Assembly (NCBI RefSeq): GCF_009729075.1
Contig: NZ_VTGY01000013.1
Coordinates: forward strand, 310,001-374,000
Reading direction: 5' to 3'
DNA: 64,000 bases
From: Mycolicibacterium sp. CBMA 226
Lineage (GTDB): Bacteria > Actinomycetota > Actinomycetes > Mycobacteriales > Mycobacteriaceae
Position numbers and translations under genes: made by a program. Under the pieces are notes generated by a model. The model saw only the letters and a program-made list of their open reading frames with translations. It was not told the origin of the DNA and made no database searches. Within the stretch, counting starts at the first letter, position 1. Each line of letters begins with the position of its first letter. This document shows, piece after piece, positions 8,186-17,570 of the stretch.

Positions 8186-9646
8186 TCACATCGCGGGCTC
8201 GGGCGCCGGCTCCGTGGCTGCCACGGACGATTCGCGAGTCTGCCTGCGGGCGACGCGGGCCGGTCCTGCGACATACCATGCGGCCGCGGCGAGCAGCACT
8301 GCCAGGAAGATCCACGGGATCACGTCTGCGGGCCAGCTTGGGATCGGATAAACGTTGCGGTAGAAGACGTACGCGAGGCAGCACGTGACGGTTAGTCCGA
8401 TTATGGCGGCGACGCCGACGCTGGTCTGTGGTGCCAGGCGCCGGACCAGAATCGGGATACCCAATCCCATCAGCATGTAGGCAATCATGTAGCCGAAGGT
8501 CCCCAGGGTTCCGGTGTAGGAATACACATCGAGCTCGTTGATTCCGCTGACCCCCAAGCCGACTGCCGCGATCAGGGCGGCCGCGCTGAGCAGGAGGATC
8601 GCAACATGCGGGGTCTTACGAATGGGATGCGTCGCGGCGACCTTACGGTGCACCAGTTGCGACTCACCCATCGACCGCAGCACCCGGCTGGCCGCGGTGA
8701 GTGAGCCGGTCACACAGGCGAAGTTGGAGGCCACCGCGCCCAGATCGATGGCCAGCGCAAGCCAGTGCACGCCAAGGCCATCGGCCAACGTGTTCAAAGG
8801 CGTTGCATCGGCGGCCAGTTTGTCGGCATCGCCGAATCCGACGATCTGCGCGTAGGACGAGTACAGGTAGAGCGCGCCGGCAAGTAGCGCACTGCCCGTG
8901 ACGGCCCGTGGGATTGTCCGTTGCGGATCTTTGGCTTCGACGGACAAGCACGCGGCCGACTCGAACCCCACAAAACCCAGGGTCGCCAATACCATGCCGC
9001 TGACCACCTGTTGCACCGTGATTCCGGTGGGCATGAGCGGCGCGAGACTGAACCCGTGCCGAACCAAAACCATGGTGAGCACCAACAGAATTGCTCCGAT
9101 AGACAGCACCTCGAGTACCACGCCGGTCCATGCGGAGATTCGGACGCCGCGGATCATCATCCATGCCGCGCAGAGCACGCACACGATTTCCAGGACCACC
9201 GTGACCGAAATCGAGGTCGCGGGCACTCCGGCGCTCGTCGGTGGCGCCACTCCGAGAAGGGGCTTGGTGTATTGCGCAAATTGGGCGACACAGCCGACGG
9301 AGATGAGGAGGTAGCCGAAAGCGAGACCAGTCGATCCGACGAACCCGACCGCTCTACCGAACGCGGCAGTGATATGCGAGAGCAGGTCCTCTCCTGGCCG
9401 CAACCGCGCGGCCCGGGATACGCACCAGCCCACCAAGAGCAGCACGCACAAGGAGACGGCGTAGGAATACAAGGTGCCCGCGCTGGCGCTAGCCGCGACA
9501 AGTGTTGCGCCAGAAACCATCACGGCGCTTGGCGCGATGCCGGCGGTCGACTGCGCGACGAGCTCGACACCGCTCATACTTGCGGCCGCAAGTCCGGTAT
9601 CTTCTCTGAGTTCCTCGAGCCGCTCGACATTGGATATTGACGGCAT
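8186..9646 (-). CDS. APC-superfamily amino acid/polyamine permease
   Basis: A 486-residue secondary transporter with about 12 hydrophobic segments. It opens with a short cytosolic lead and then GVELVAQSTAGIAPSAVMV, the unwound first-helix region that contacts substrate in the amino acid-polyamine-organocation family. The middle holds GFVGFESAACLSVEAKDPQRTIPRA, the family's conserved FE-x-EAxxPxRxIP signature. The C-terminus is a charged cytosolic tail (RRQTRESSVAATEPAPEPAM). It lies 670 bases from, and in the same direction as, an aldehyde dehydrogenase of diamine catabolism. Putrescine, GABA or a related amine is therefore a reasonable substrate, by context only. Confidence 0.9.
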   Translation of the reverse strand: MPSISNVERLEELREDTGLAAASMSGVELVAQSTAGIAPSAVMVSGATLVAASASAGTLYSYAVSLCVLLLVGWCVSRAARLRPGEDLLSHITAAFGRAVGFVGSTGLAFGYLLISVGCVAQFAQYTKPLLGVAPPTSAGVPATSISVTVVLEIVCVLCAAWMMIRGVRISAWTGVVLEVLSIGAILLVLTMVLVRHGFSLAPLMPTGITVQQVVSGMVLATLGFVGFESAACLSVEAKDPQRTIPRAVTGSALLAGALYLYSSYAQIVGFGDADKLAADATPLNTLADGLGVHWLALAIDLGAVASNFACVTGSLTAASRVLRSMGESQLVHRKVAATHPIRKTPHVAILLLSAAALIAAVGLGVSGINELDVYSYTGTLGTFGYMIAYMLMGLGIPILVRRLAPQTSVGVAAIIGLTVTCCLAYVFYRNVYPIPSWPADVIPWIFLAVLLAAAAWYVAGPARVARRQTRESSVAATEPAPEPAM

Positions 9647-10319
9647 TGGTCGGCCTCCTCAATGGTGATTGGTCGGTCCACGAACATGCCAAGGACCGCA
9701 TGCCGGCCACGGTGCCGGCGGCTGATTTGTGCACAGGGTGAATTGACCAAGCGGGACAACCGCTTTCGATCTACGACAACCTTCGGGCAACTTTAGAGTG
9801 GGGTTGTTACTAGCAGTTATGGCGAATGTTAAATGTGCTAACAGGACCGACCCGCCATTCGTGATTGTCATCACAGGAGTCGTCCATACTTGGCCGCGTT
9901 GAGCGCGTTCAAGATTAACTTCGCGCACCGCGTGCCAGGAAGCGAAATAACCTAACCGAAGATAGCGCCCACACCGTTAGCCGGATCGACCATGGGCCGG
10001 ATCAGCGGAATCCAACATCGGAGACTGAGTTCGACTAGATATCGGCGCGTCGACGCACGTGTCTCAAGATAGCTGAATTGCGGCAATCGCCTCGTTCTGG
10101 GATCACCAAACTGGCCGTCGGCGAAAGGCTGCAGGGCGAAATGATGTTGCCGCACAGATCACCCCGGACGGCAGGCGTAGATTTCGGCACCTTCGGAACA
10201 CTTGATAACAAGCGGGCCGACGCTATGTTGTTACGTTGATTCCGCGGACTTGGACACTGCACGAATGAAGTGCTCCACAAGACTTTTGAACCCGGGATTG
10301 GCGGCGGCGATCGCGCGAA
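9647..10319. other. 673-base intergenic region
   Basis: Between the aldehyde dehydrogenase stop and the permease start on the minus strand. No frame here has coding character. The part next to the permease start is clearly richer in A+T than the surroundings (about 9780-9870), as expected for a promoter region. Confidence 0.5.
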
Positions 10320-11816
10320 CTACTGACCTTTGGCAAAAACAATTCGGTGCCAGTCTTTTTCGGCAACCGAAGTGATGTCGCTCATGACATGTTTGATGGT
10401 CAGATATTCCTCAAATGAATAGGCACTCATGTCTTTGCCAAACCCGGAAGCGCCGAAACCGCCATGTGGCATTTCGGAGATGATCGGGATGTGGTCGTTG
10501 ATCCACACGCAGCCGGCATGGATTTCGCGCGCTGCCCGCTGCGCCCTGTACACGTCGCGAGTCCATGCCGAGGCCGCCAGCCCATACTCGGTGTCGTTGG
10601 CCTGCCGAAGCGCATCATCGTCGCCGACAAAGGGCCGCACGGTCAGCACGGGACCGAAGATCTCGTCGCGGTACACCTCGGAGTCCTCGGCGACATCAGC
10701 GATCAATGTGGGCGGGTAGAACGAACCGGGACCCTCCGGCAGCGCTCCCCCGGTGACGATACGGGCGCCCTCCTGCGGCGCCCGAGCGACCATCGCTGCG
10801 ATCTTGGCCCGGTGCGGCATCGATACCACCGGCCCCAGGTCGGTTTGCGGGTCATACGGGTCGCCGGTGACCACTTTCCCGAACAATTCGGCGACGCCGG
10901 CCACGAAGTCGTCGTACAGCGGCCTCGCCACAATGGCGCGCGTCGCCGCGGTGCAGTCCTGACCGGTGTTGATGAGGGATGCAGCCACCGCGCCGTTGAT
11001 TGCGGCGTCCAGATCGGCATCGTCGAACACCACGAACGGCGCCTTGCCGCCCAGTTCGAGTTGAGTGCGGTGGCCGTGGACCGCCGCAGCCGCCATCACC
11101 CGTCGCCCGACTGCCGTCGAGCCCGTGAACGTCACCATGTCAACGTCGCGATGTCCAGCCAGCGCGGTTCCGACGTCCGCGCCCAGCCCCGTCACCACAT
11201 TGAGCACGCCTTCAGGCAACCCGGCCTCGGCTGCCAGCCTGGCCAGCGTGAGCGTGGTCAGTGGGGTGATCTCGGCAGGCTTGATCACCGCGGCACAGCC
11301 AGCCGCCAACGCGGGCAGTACCTTCCAGACCGCCATCTGCAGGGGGTAGTTCCACGGCGTGATGGTGGCGACCACGCCGACCGCCTCACGTCGGATGCTT
11401 GAGGTGTGATCGGCCGAGTACTCGGCAGTGGCCTTGCCCTCAAGGTGTCGGGCGGCACCGGCAAAAAAGTCGATGTTGTCAACGCTGCCGGGAACGTCGA
11501 AGTTTGCCGCCAGCCGGACCGGTTTACCGGTCTGGCTTACCTCCTGGTCCACGAGTTCGTCAGCGTTCTCGGCGACCAGTCGGGCCAACCGCGCCAGAAC
11601 TGTGGCCCGCTCCGCCGGAGTTGCGCGGGCCCAGCCCGGCTGCGCGGCGCGGGTCGCGGCCACGGCAACGTCGACATCAGCCGGCGACGCCAGCGCATAT
11701 GACGCCACAACATCACCCGTGGCCGGATTGATGATGTCGAACGGACTCCCGGCCGTTGTCACCGGCTTTCCGTTGATGAAACTACCGGCGACGACCTGGC
11801 CTGCACCTGCGCTCAC
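10320..11816 (-). CDS. gamma-aminobutyraldehyde dehydrogenase (PatD/YdcW-like)
   Basis: A 498-residue NAD-dependent aldehyde dehydrogenase, probably oxidising 4-aminobutyraldehyde (from putrescine) or a close omega-amino aldehyde to the acid. Catalytic residues are visible: Asn155 in TPWNYPL, Lys179 in IKPAE, FTGS at 230-233, Glu255 in LELGGKAP and the nucleophile Cys288 in GQDCTAA. The sequence resembles E. coli YdcW more than betaine-aldehyde enzymes, for example in FFAGAARHLEGKA and in SEMPHGG followed by GFGKDMS. GTG 11816 is the only start that leaves the upstream palindrome free. Divergent from the Lrp regulator and aminotransferase, with which it forms a pathway. Confidence 0.88.
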   Translation of the reverse strand: MSAGAGQVVAGSFINGKPVTTAGSPFDIINPATGDVVASYALASPADVDVAVAATRAAQPGWARATPAERATVLARLARLVAENADELVDQEVSQTGKPVRLAANFDVPGSVDNIDFFAGAARHLEGKATAEYSADHTSSIRREAVGVVATITPWNYPLQMAVWKVLPALAAGCAAVIKPAEITPLTTLTLARLAAEAGLPEGVLNVVTGLGADVGTALAGHRDVDMVTFTGSTAVGRRVMAAAAVHGHRTQLELGGKAPFVVFDDADLDAAINGAVAASLINTGQDCTAATRAIVARPLYDDFVAGVAELFGKVVTGDPYDPQTDLGPVVSMPHRAKIAAMVARAPQEGARIVTGGALPEGPGSFYPPTLIADVAEDSEVYRDEIFGPVLTVRPFVGDDDALRQANDTEYGLAASAWTRDVYRAQRAAREIHAGCVWINDHIPIISEMPHGGFGASGFGKDMSAYSFEEYLTIKHVMSDITSVAEKDWHRIVFAKGQ

Positions 11817-11877
11817 GATGTTGCACGCTACCCCAACACTCGTGCGGATTCCACTTGAAATCACGCCACGTCCGACT

Positions 11878-11913
11878 GATTCCGTCGAACGTGTTGTGCC
11901 ATACGACGGAATC
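11878..11913. promoter_or_regulatory. inverted repeat between divergent aldH and lrp
   Basis: GATTCCGTCG (11878-11887) and CGACGGAATC (11904-11913) are perfect 10-base arms 16 bases apart. A related GCGGATTCC element lies about 50 bases further left (near 11824-11832) and GGAATCCGTGC overlaps the right arm. Repeated sites of this kind suit an oligomeric Lrp/AsnC protein, and lrp starts 18 bases downstream. Confidence 0.65.
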
Positions 11914-11930
11914 CGTGCACAATTGACGTC

Positions 11931-12452
11931 ATGGCCATCCCAGATGCACCTCCTGATGCCACTGCGATGCCTGGGCGAAGTAACCCATCTCGCGGCGGCG
12001 CCGCGTGCCAACTCGACGACCTCTCGAAAGCGATCATCGAGCAGCTGCAGCAGGATGGCAGGCAGTCCTACGCCGCCATTGGTAAAGCGGTCGAGTTGTC
12101 GGAAGCGGCCGTGCGCCAACGTGTTCAGCGCATGGTCGACGGCGGCGTCATGCAGATCGTCGCCGTGACGGACCCTGTTCAAATGGGCTTCGGACGCCAG
12201 GCCTTGATCGGCGTACGTTGCACCGGCGATACCACCGAGGTCGCCGACGAACTTGCCGCCATCGCGTCCGTCGACTACGTCGTGCTGACCGCCGGCACCT
12301 TCGACATCATCATCGAGGTCGTCTGCGAAGACGACGGCCATCTGCTCGACCTGCTCAACCGCAAGATTCGAGCCGTACCGGGGGTGCTGTCCACCGAAAC
12401 ACTGGTCTACCTCAAACTCGTCAAACAGCAATACAACTGGGGCACGCGATGA
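11931..12452 (+). CDS. Lrp/AsnC-family regulator of the amine-catabolic genes
   Basis: A 173-residue Lrp-type regulator with a 25-residue lead, then the AsnC helix-turn-helix (LDDLSKAIIEQLQQDGRQSY, AAIGKAVELSEAAVRQRVQR) and a RAM effector domain (AVTDPVQMGFGRQALIGV through DGHLLDLLNRKI and VPGVLSTETLVYLKLVKQ). The stop overlaps the aminotransferase start (ATGA), so translation is coupled. It resembles the mycobacterial LrpA placed beside lysine/amine aminotransferase genes. It probably binds the palindrome just upstream and responds to an amino acid of the pathway. Confidence 0.92.
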   Translation: MAIPDAPPDATAMPGRSNPSRGGAACQLDDLSKAIIEQLQQDGRQSYAAIGKAVELSEAAVRQRVQRMVDGGVMQIVAVTDPVQMGFGRQALIGVRCTGDTTEVADELAAIASVDYVVLTAGTFDIIIEVVCEDDGHLLDLLNRKIRAVPGVLSTETLVYLKLVKQQYNWGTR

Positions 12453-13834
12453 CAACAATCAATGCAGCACAATCACTTTCAACCGACTTGGCGGCCAAGG
12501 CCAAACGGCATCTATGGGGACATTTCGCCCGTCATGGAACCGATATCGCACCGCCCATCATCACTCGTGGTGAGGGCGTCACCATCTTCGATGACCGGGG
12601 CAAAAGCTATATCGACGGGCTCTCGGGCCTGTTCGTGGTGCAGGTCGGGCACGGCCGCGAGGAACTAGCTGCAGCAGCTGCCCGCCAGGCCGAACAACTG
12701 TCCTTTTTCCCGTTGTGGTCGTACGCAACTCCGCCCGCGATCGAACTGGCCGAGCGCATCGCCAACTACGCGCCAGGCGACCTGAATCGAGTCTTCTTCA
12801 CCACCGGCGGCGGCGAAGCGGTGGAGAGTGCGTGGAAGCTGGCCAAGCAGTTCTTCAAGTTGACCGGAAAACCCGGTAAGCACAAGGTCATTTCGCGTTC
12901 CATCGCCTATCACGGAACCCCTCAGGGTGCACTGGCGATCACCGGCATCCCGGCATTCAAGGCGCCGTTCGAACCGCTCACCCCCGGGGGCTTCCGCGCA
13001 CCGAACACCAACTTCTACCGCGCGCCCGATGCCTACGCGCACGACGAGGAGGCCTTCGGCCGGTACTGCGCCGACCGGATCGCCGAGGCCATCGAATTCG
13101 AGGGGCCCGACACTGTCGCCGCAGTATTCCTGGAGCCGGTGCAGAATGCGGGCGGGTGCTTCCCACCACCACCTGGGTACTTTCAGCGAGTCCGCGAGAT
13201 CTGCGACCAGTACGACGTACTTCTGGTGTCCGACGAGGTGATCTGCGCCTACGGCCGCATCGGCTCGATGTTCGCCTGCGACGATTTCGGCTACATCCCC
13301 GACATCATCACCAGCGCAAAGGGTTTGACATCCGGCTATTCCCCGATCGGCGCGATGATCGCCAGCGACCGCCTGTTCGAACCCTTCAACGACGGCAAGA
13401 CGATGTTCGCCCACGGCTACACCTTTGGCGGGCATCCGGTGTCGTCCGCGGTGGCGCTGGCCAACCTCGATATCTTCGAGCGCGAGGGCATCAATGCCCA
13501 CGTGAAAGCGACCGCCCCGATGTTCAGGGCAACACTCGAGAAGCTGTACGACCTTCCGATCGTCGGCGATGTCCGCGGTGAGGGATTCTTCTACGGCATC
13601 GAACTCGTGAAAGACAAGGCCACCAGGGAAACCTTCAACGGCGAAGAGTCCGAGCGCCTGCTGCGCGGTTTCCTGACCCCGGCACTGTGGGAGGCGGGTC
13701 TGTACTGCCGCGCAGACGATCGTGGCGATCCAGTGATCCAGCTGGCTCCGCCGTTGATCAGCGGCCAGAAGGAGTTCGACGCGATCTACGACATCCTGCG
13801 CAACGTTCTTGAGGAAGCGGGGCGTCGCCTTTAG
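12449..13834 (+). CDS. class III PLP-dependent aminotransferase (diamine/omega-amino acid)
   Basis: A 461-residue fold-type I aminotransferase. The PLP lysine is Lys291 in IITSAKGLTSGYSP, the ring-binding Asp is Asp262 in LLVSDEVICAYGR, and the phosphate region is TTGGGEAVESAWKLAKQ at 118-134. The sequence belongs to the group containing putrescine/beta-alanine/GABA:pyruvate aminotransferases and mycobacterial Rv3329-like proteins. With the divergent aminobutyraldehyde dehydrogenase it can complete a two-step route: diamine to amino aldehyde, then to amino acid. The true amino donor cannot be settled from sequence. Confidence 0.9.
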   Translation: MTTINAAQSLSTDLAAKAKRHLWGHFARHGTDIAPPIITRGEGVTIFDDRGKSYIDGLSGLFVVQVGHGREELAAAAARQAEQLSFFPLWSYATPPAIELAERIANYAPGDLNRVFFTTGGGEAVESAWKLAKQFFKLTGKPGKHKVISRSIAYHGTPQGALAITGIPAFKAPFEPLTPGGFRAPNTNFYRAPDAYAHDEEAFGRYCADRIAEAIEFEGPDTVAAVFLEPVQNAGGCFPPPPGYFQRVREICDQYDVLLVSDEVICAYGRIGSMFACDDFGYIPDIITSAKGLTSGYSPIGAMIASDRLFEPFNDGKTMFAHGYTFGGHPVSSAVALANLDIFEREGINAHVKATAPMFRATLEKLYDLPIVGDVRGEGFFYGIELVKDKATRETFNGEESERLLRGFLTPALWEAGLYCRADDRGDPVIQLAPPLISGQKEFDAIYDILRNVLEEAGRRL

Positions 13835-13960
13835 GACGCCGGCCCGGGCACGTCGCGTATCGCGACCTTCGAATCCAGCCGGTTCAAACGGTGGGCGGGC
13901 AGTCGCGAATCGGCCACGGTGGCAATCGAATCCCTGAGTCACCACCAATACGGAGCCCAC

Positions 13961-14782
13961 ATGCCCTTCTTCGACGGCGCGGCCGGACGGATCTTCTACC
14001 GGCACTGGACCTTCACCGAAGACCCGGCCGCAGCCGTGGTCTTCTTGCACGGTTTCGGCGAGCACTCCGGTCTCTACCACCGGTTCGCCGCCGAGCTCGG
14101 CCGCCACGGCATCGATCTATGGGCACTCGACCAGCCCGGCCACGGACTGTCCGACGGCACCCGGGGCGACGTCGGCGACTTCACCGACATCGTCACCAAC
14201 GCCCGCACGCTCACCTCGCTCGCCGTTCAACAGGCCGCCAACGTCCCGTTGGTGATTGCCGGGCACTCGCTCGGCAGCGTCGGCGCACTGCTCACCGCAC
14301 TCGAGGACACCCACCGGTACCGCGCAGTGGTGGTCAGTGGAGCGGCCCTCGATCCGCTGCCGTGGCTGACCGAGGCCGACTCGGCCGAGCCGTTCTCACT
14401 GGAACTCGACGCGCTGTCGGCCGACCCCACCTACCGCGACGAACTCGTCAACGATCCGCTGGCGTTCACAGGGGCCGATGTGGTGGGCGTCCTATCTCGG
14501 CTCTTCCCGCCGGCGTGGCGGCGCCTCGACGACGAGCTGCCGGAGCTGCGGCTACCTATCCTCGCTGTACACGGTGAACACGACACCATCGCGCCGCCAA
14601 CCGGGATCCTGGGCTGGCGCGACCGACTACCGCGGCTGCGGGTCGAGGTCATCGAGGGTGCCGCGCACGACGTGCTCAACGAAGTCGCGCACCGTCGAGT
14701 CGCCGACCTCATCGCCGCTCATGCCATCGCCCAGCACGCGCCCGGCGCTGTTTCTTCCGACCGTGCTGTCCTTCGCAGGTAA
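13961..14782 (+). CDS. alpha/beta hydrolase, monoacylglycerol-lipase-like
   Basis: A 273-residue serine hydrolase of the lysophospholipase/monoglyceride lipase type, similar to mycobacterial MGL (Rv0183-like). HGFGEHSGLYHRFAAEL carries the oxyanion HG motif, LDQPGHGLSDG follows, and the nucleophile elbow is AGHSLGSVG. The acid is in AVHGEHDTIAPP and the His in EGAAHDVLNE. ATG 13961 fits the family start MPFFDG; an upstream GTG (13919) would add 14 unlikely residues. No signal peptide. It follows the aminotransferase but is probably unrelated. Confidence 0.88.
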   Translation: MPFFDGAAGRIFYRHWTFTEDPAAAVVFLHGFGEHSGLYHRFAAELGRHGIDLWALDQPGHGLSDGTRGDVGDFTDIVTNARTLTSLAVQQAANVPLVIAGHSLGSVGALLTALEDTHRYRAVVVSGAALDPLPWLTEADSAEPFSLELDALSADPTYRDELVNDPLAFTGADVVGVLSRLFPPAWRRLDDELPELRLPILAVHGEHDTIAPPTGILGWRDRLPRLRVEVIEGAAHDVLNEVAHRRVADLIAAHAIAQHAPGAVSSDRAVLRR

Positions 14783-14798
14783 CTACCGACCGGTGCCG

Positions 14799-15662
14799 CT
14801 AGTCGATGGCTGTCACCTTGGGTAGCAGTTCGTCACACACTCGGCGGACGTAGCCGACGGGATCGGGATTCCCTGGCATCACTCCGATATGAATCAAGGA
14901 AACCCCCTGTGCGGCATACGATTCGATCTCAGCAAGGAAGCCCGCTACGTCGGCGAACGGATCCTCGAAGAAGAATCCCTTGGATACCTCGATTTCGTTG
15001 ATGTCGCGATCGAAAGTGTCACAGTGCCTCTTCAGCACACCGACTTTGTGTTCGAGGTCTTCGGGCGAAGCCACCGCAGCCGACCATACGTCGGCATACT
15101 TGGCAACCAAAGGAAGCGTCCGCTTCTCGCCCCCGCCGGCTAGGAGGATCGGCGTGCGCCGCGGCCGCTTGGGCTCGCAGATGGTCTCGGCCAGCTGATA
15201 GTGCTTGCCCACGTAGGGGCCGTCATCGGCACTGAACATCTGGGTGCACACGTCGAGCGTCTCTTCCAGGATGTCGAATCGTTCCCGCACCGGAGGAAAT
15301 GGCAGGCCCAATGCGGTGTGCCCGCGCTCGTACCAGCCCACGCCCACACCGAGCATGGCCCGTCCCTGCGTCAGTACGTCGAGGGTGCTGACGGTTTTGG
15401 CGAGTGCCGCAGCGTGACGGTAAGTCACGCCGGTGACCAGGGCGCTGAGCGTGATTGCCGAGGTCTGACCCGCCAGGAACCCTAACGAGGTGTAGCACTC
15501 CAGGAATGGGCTGTGCGCGTCACCGACACCGAGGAAATGGTCGGGGAGCGAGAACATCGCGGCGCCGGCCGTGTCGGCAATAGTCGCAGCTTGCGTGATC
15601 ACCGCCCCGATCTCCTCCCCTGGTGGCGGCGCAAAGTTGACGAAATGGATACCTAATCGCAT
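14799..15662 (-). CDS. LLM-class (F420-dependent-type) oxidoreductase
   Basis: A 287-residue luciferase-like TIM-barrel protein. It opens MRLGIHFVNFAPP and contains LPDHFLGVG, ALVTGVTYRHAAALAKTVST, DVLTQGRAMLGVGVGWYERG and PILLAGGGEKRTLPLVAKYAD. These blocks mark the F420-dependent branch rather than bacterial luciferases. ATG 15662 has a good site (AGGGGAAG) before it. Divergent from a TetR gene, with paired direct repeats between them, so it is probably the target of that repressor. Substrate unknown. Confidence 0.88.
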   Translation of the reverse strand: MRLGIHFVNFAPPPGEEIGAVITQAATIADTAGAAMFSLPDHFLGVGDAHSPFLECYTSLGFLAGQTSAITLSALVTGVTYRHAAALAKTVSTLDVLTQGRAMLGVGVGWYERGHTALGLPFPPVRERFDILEETLDVCTQMFSADDGPYVGKHYQLAETICEPKRPRRTPILLAGGGEKRTLPLVAKYADVWSAAVASPEDLEHKVGVLKRHCDTFDRDINEIEVSKGFFFEDPFADVAGFLAEIESYAAQGVSLIHIGVMPGNPDPVGYVRRVCDELLPKVTAID

Positions 15663-15732
15663 GGCGGACTTCCCCTTTCGCTGAAACATCAGGAACCCGG
15701 CGCAGACGCTTGGGCCTGCGCCACGGTGATGG

Positions 15733-15779
15733 GACTTAGTCCTATCACTGTACACCCGCAATGAGACTTGGTCGCATCA
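15733..15779. promoter_or_regulatory. paired direct repeats, likely TetR operator
   Basis: GACTTAGTCCTATCA (15733-15747) and GACTTGGTCGCATCA (15765-15779) match at 12 of 15 positions and are 32 bases apart, about three helical turns. The first also contains the small palindrome GGACTTAGTCC. They fill the gap between the divergent LLM and TetR genes. Confidence 0.6.
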
Positions 15780-15793
15780 ACTAGGCTCGGGCG

Positions 15794-16399
15794 ATGGCCC
15801 GTTGGGAACCGAACGCACGCGAACGCCTCGAGGAGGCTGCGCTGGAGTTGTTCGCCGAACAGGGCTATGACTCGACGTCGGTTGCGCAGATCGCGGACCG
15901 GGCAGGTCTCGCGAAGAGCACTTTCTTCCGGCATTTCGCCGACAAACGCGAAGTGCTGTCCGCCGGCCAAGAAATCCTCGCCGATCTCTTCGCCGAGGGC
16001 ACCGCCGCAACTCCCCCGTCAGCGACTCCCGCCGAATGCATCAGCGCCGCACTGCAATCGGCGGCCGCTGTCTTCACCCCTCAGCGGCATCACATCGCGG
16101 CGCTGCGGCGCAGCGTGGTCGCGGCCAATAGCGAACTGCAGGAGCGTGAACTACTCAAGCGCGCGCGCCTTGTCGCCGTCCTGACCGATGCACTGTCCGA
16201 GCGTGGGGCCGACGAGACCGTCGCACACCTTGCCGCGGAAATCGGCATGCTCGCATTCGGCATGGCGTTTGCCCGCTGGTCCGCCCTCGAGTCCTGCGCG
16301 CCGTTCGGCCCGATCGCGGACGCCGCACTGGGCGAACTGCTCGCTAGCGCAACAACACTCGGAAACCGAGCCACCAGTCCTCGTCATCGTGGGGACTAG
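15794..16399 (+). CDS. TetR-family transcriptional repressor
   Basis: A 201-residue TetR protein. The DNA-binding domain spans residues 8-52: ARERLEEAALELFAEQGYDS, TSVAQIADRAGLAKSTFFRH, then FADKREVL. The C-terminal helical ligand domain is Ala-rich and variable. Transcribed away from the LLM oxidoreductase gene and preceded by two operator-like repeats, so it likely represses both itself and that enzyme until a ligand is present. Confidence 0.9.
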   Translation: MARWEPNARERLEEAALELFAEQGYDSTSVAQIADRAGLAKSTFFRHFADKREVLSAGQEILADLFAEGTAATPPSATPAECISAALQSAAAVFTPQRHHIAALRRSVVAANSELQERELLKRARLVAVLTDALSERGADETVAHLAAEIGMLAFGMAFARWSALESCAPFGPIADAALGELLASATTLGNRATSPRHRGD

Positions 16400-16425
16400 G
16401 ACCGCCGCTCAGCCATGGCATGTCG

Positions 16426-17409
16426 TCAGACTTGCAGCCGTAGGAGCACGCGTCCGTTGCGGGGACCGTGATCGACGTGTTCGTGCGCGGCAGCGATCTC
16501 TGATAACGGACGGATCGGGGCGATCGGGATCTGAAGTGCACCTTGCGCGGCAGCGGTCGACAGGTCGCGTGCGGCCTGCGCCTTCGCGTCAGCGGGGAAG
16601 TCATCGCTGCCGAGGAGCCGAATAGTGACGTTTGCGAATAGCAAAGGCCAAAAAGGTATTTCGGGTCGATCTTTACGGCTGGCATAGGCAGCGATGACCG
16701 CGTCGTTGGCCGCTACCTTCGCATCGAGGTCGGCGTTATCGGAGAACGCGACCTCGATGATGCGGTCGATACCGGCGGCGGCGTGCCGACGGATCGCCTC
16801 GGCAGGGTCGGCCTGGTCCAAAGCGACCGGGTGCGCGACCGACGCCGAGTCGACGCGGTCCAGATCGGCCTCGCGGGTCACGGTGCCGATGACGGTGGCA
16901 CCCGCCCAGGTGGCAAGTTGCGCTGCCAGGGAGCTGACGGAACCCAAAACACCATGAACCAGAACGTATTTTCCTTTGACCGGGCCGTCGCCGAAAACTG
17001 CCCGATGCGCGGTGATTCCCGGGATACCCAGGCAAGCGCCGATCTCATCACTGACCTGCTCAGGCAGCGGCACGGCGTTGACGTCAGGGACACAAGTCCA
17101 TTCGGCCGCGGTACCGAAGGGACGATAGGACTGAGCACCATAGATCCAGACGCGCTGACCGATGCGTGTCGGATCGACCCCGTCCCCGACGGCGTCGATG
17201 ACCCCTGCCCCGTCGCTGTGCGGAATCACCCGCGGGAACACCATCGGAGAGCCCGGCCACGCGCCACGTTTCTTGGTGTCGCCAGGATTGATGCCAGATG
17301 TCGTTATCCGCACCCGCACCTCACCAGATGCTGGATCGGGCTGTGGCAGTTCACCAACGCGCAGCACCTCGGACGGCGGTCCTTGACGCTCATACCAGGC
17401 AGCCAACAT
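16426..17409 (-). CDS. zinc-less MDR-family NADPH:quinone reductase
   Basis: A 327-residue medium-chain dehydrogenase/reductase related to zeta-crystallin quinone oxidoreductase. The substrate half is MLAAWYERQGPPSEVLRVGE with TTSGINPGDTKKR; the VIPHSDGAGVI block carries no zinc ligands; and the NADP-binding part is VLVHGVLGSVSSLAAQLATW. Start ATG 17409 matches the family N-terminus. Such enzymes reduce quinones or activated enones. A MarR gene lies upstream on the same strand and may control it. Confidence 0.86.
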   Translation of the reverse strand: MLAAWYERQGPPSEVLRVGELPQPDPASGEVRVRITTSGINPGDTKKRGAWPGSPMVFPRVIPHSDGAGVIDAVGDGVDPTRIGQRVWIYGAQSYRPFGTAAEWTCVPDVNAVPLPEQVSDEIGACLGIPGITAHRAVFGDGPVKGKYVLVHGVLGSVSSLAAQLATWAGATVIGTVTREADLDRVDSASVAHPVALDQADPAEAIRRHAAAGIDRIIEVAFSDNADLDAKVAANDAVIAAYASRKDRPEIPFWPLLFANVTIRLLGSDDFPADAKAQAARDLSTAAAQGALQIPIAPIRPLSEIAAAHEHVDHGPRNGRVLLRLQV

Positions 17410-17570
17410 CTTTACCCCACAAGAGTTCGGCATCGATCAACGGAAATATATCGCCTTGGTGACGCCAAGGCGTCGTGGTCTGTGAATACGGACGGGAAGT
17501 TCTCAGCGATCGCTCTGGAGGCTTGCGCGTGGTTCGCTGCCGCCGAACCAACGGTTTCAGATCAGCAAGC

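Noticed and set aside
12665..14107. 480-codon minus-strand frame opposite the aminotransferase
   Set aside because: Runs through the whole opposite side of a conserved PLP enzyme and has no motif of its own.
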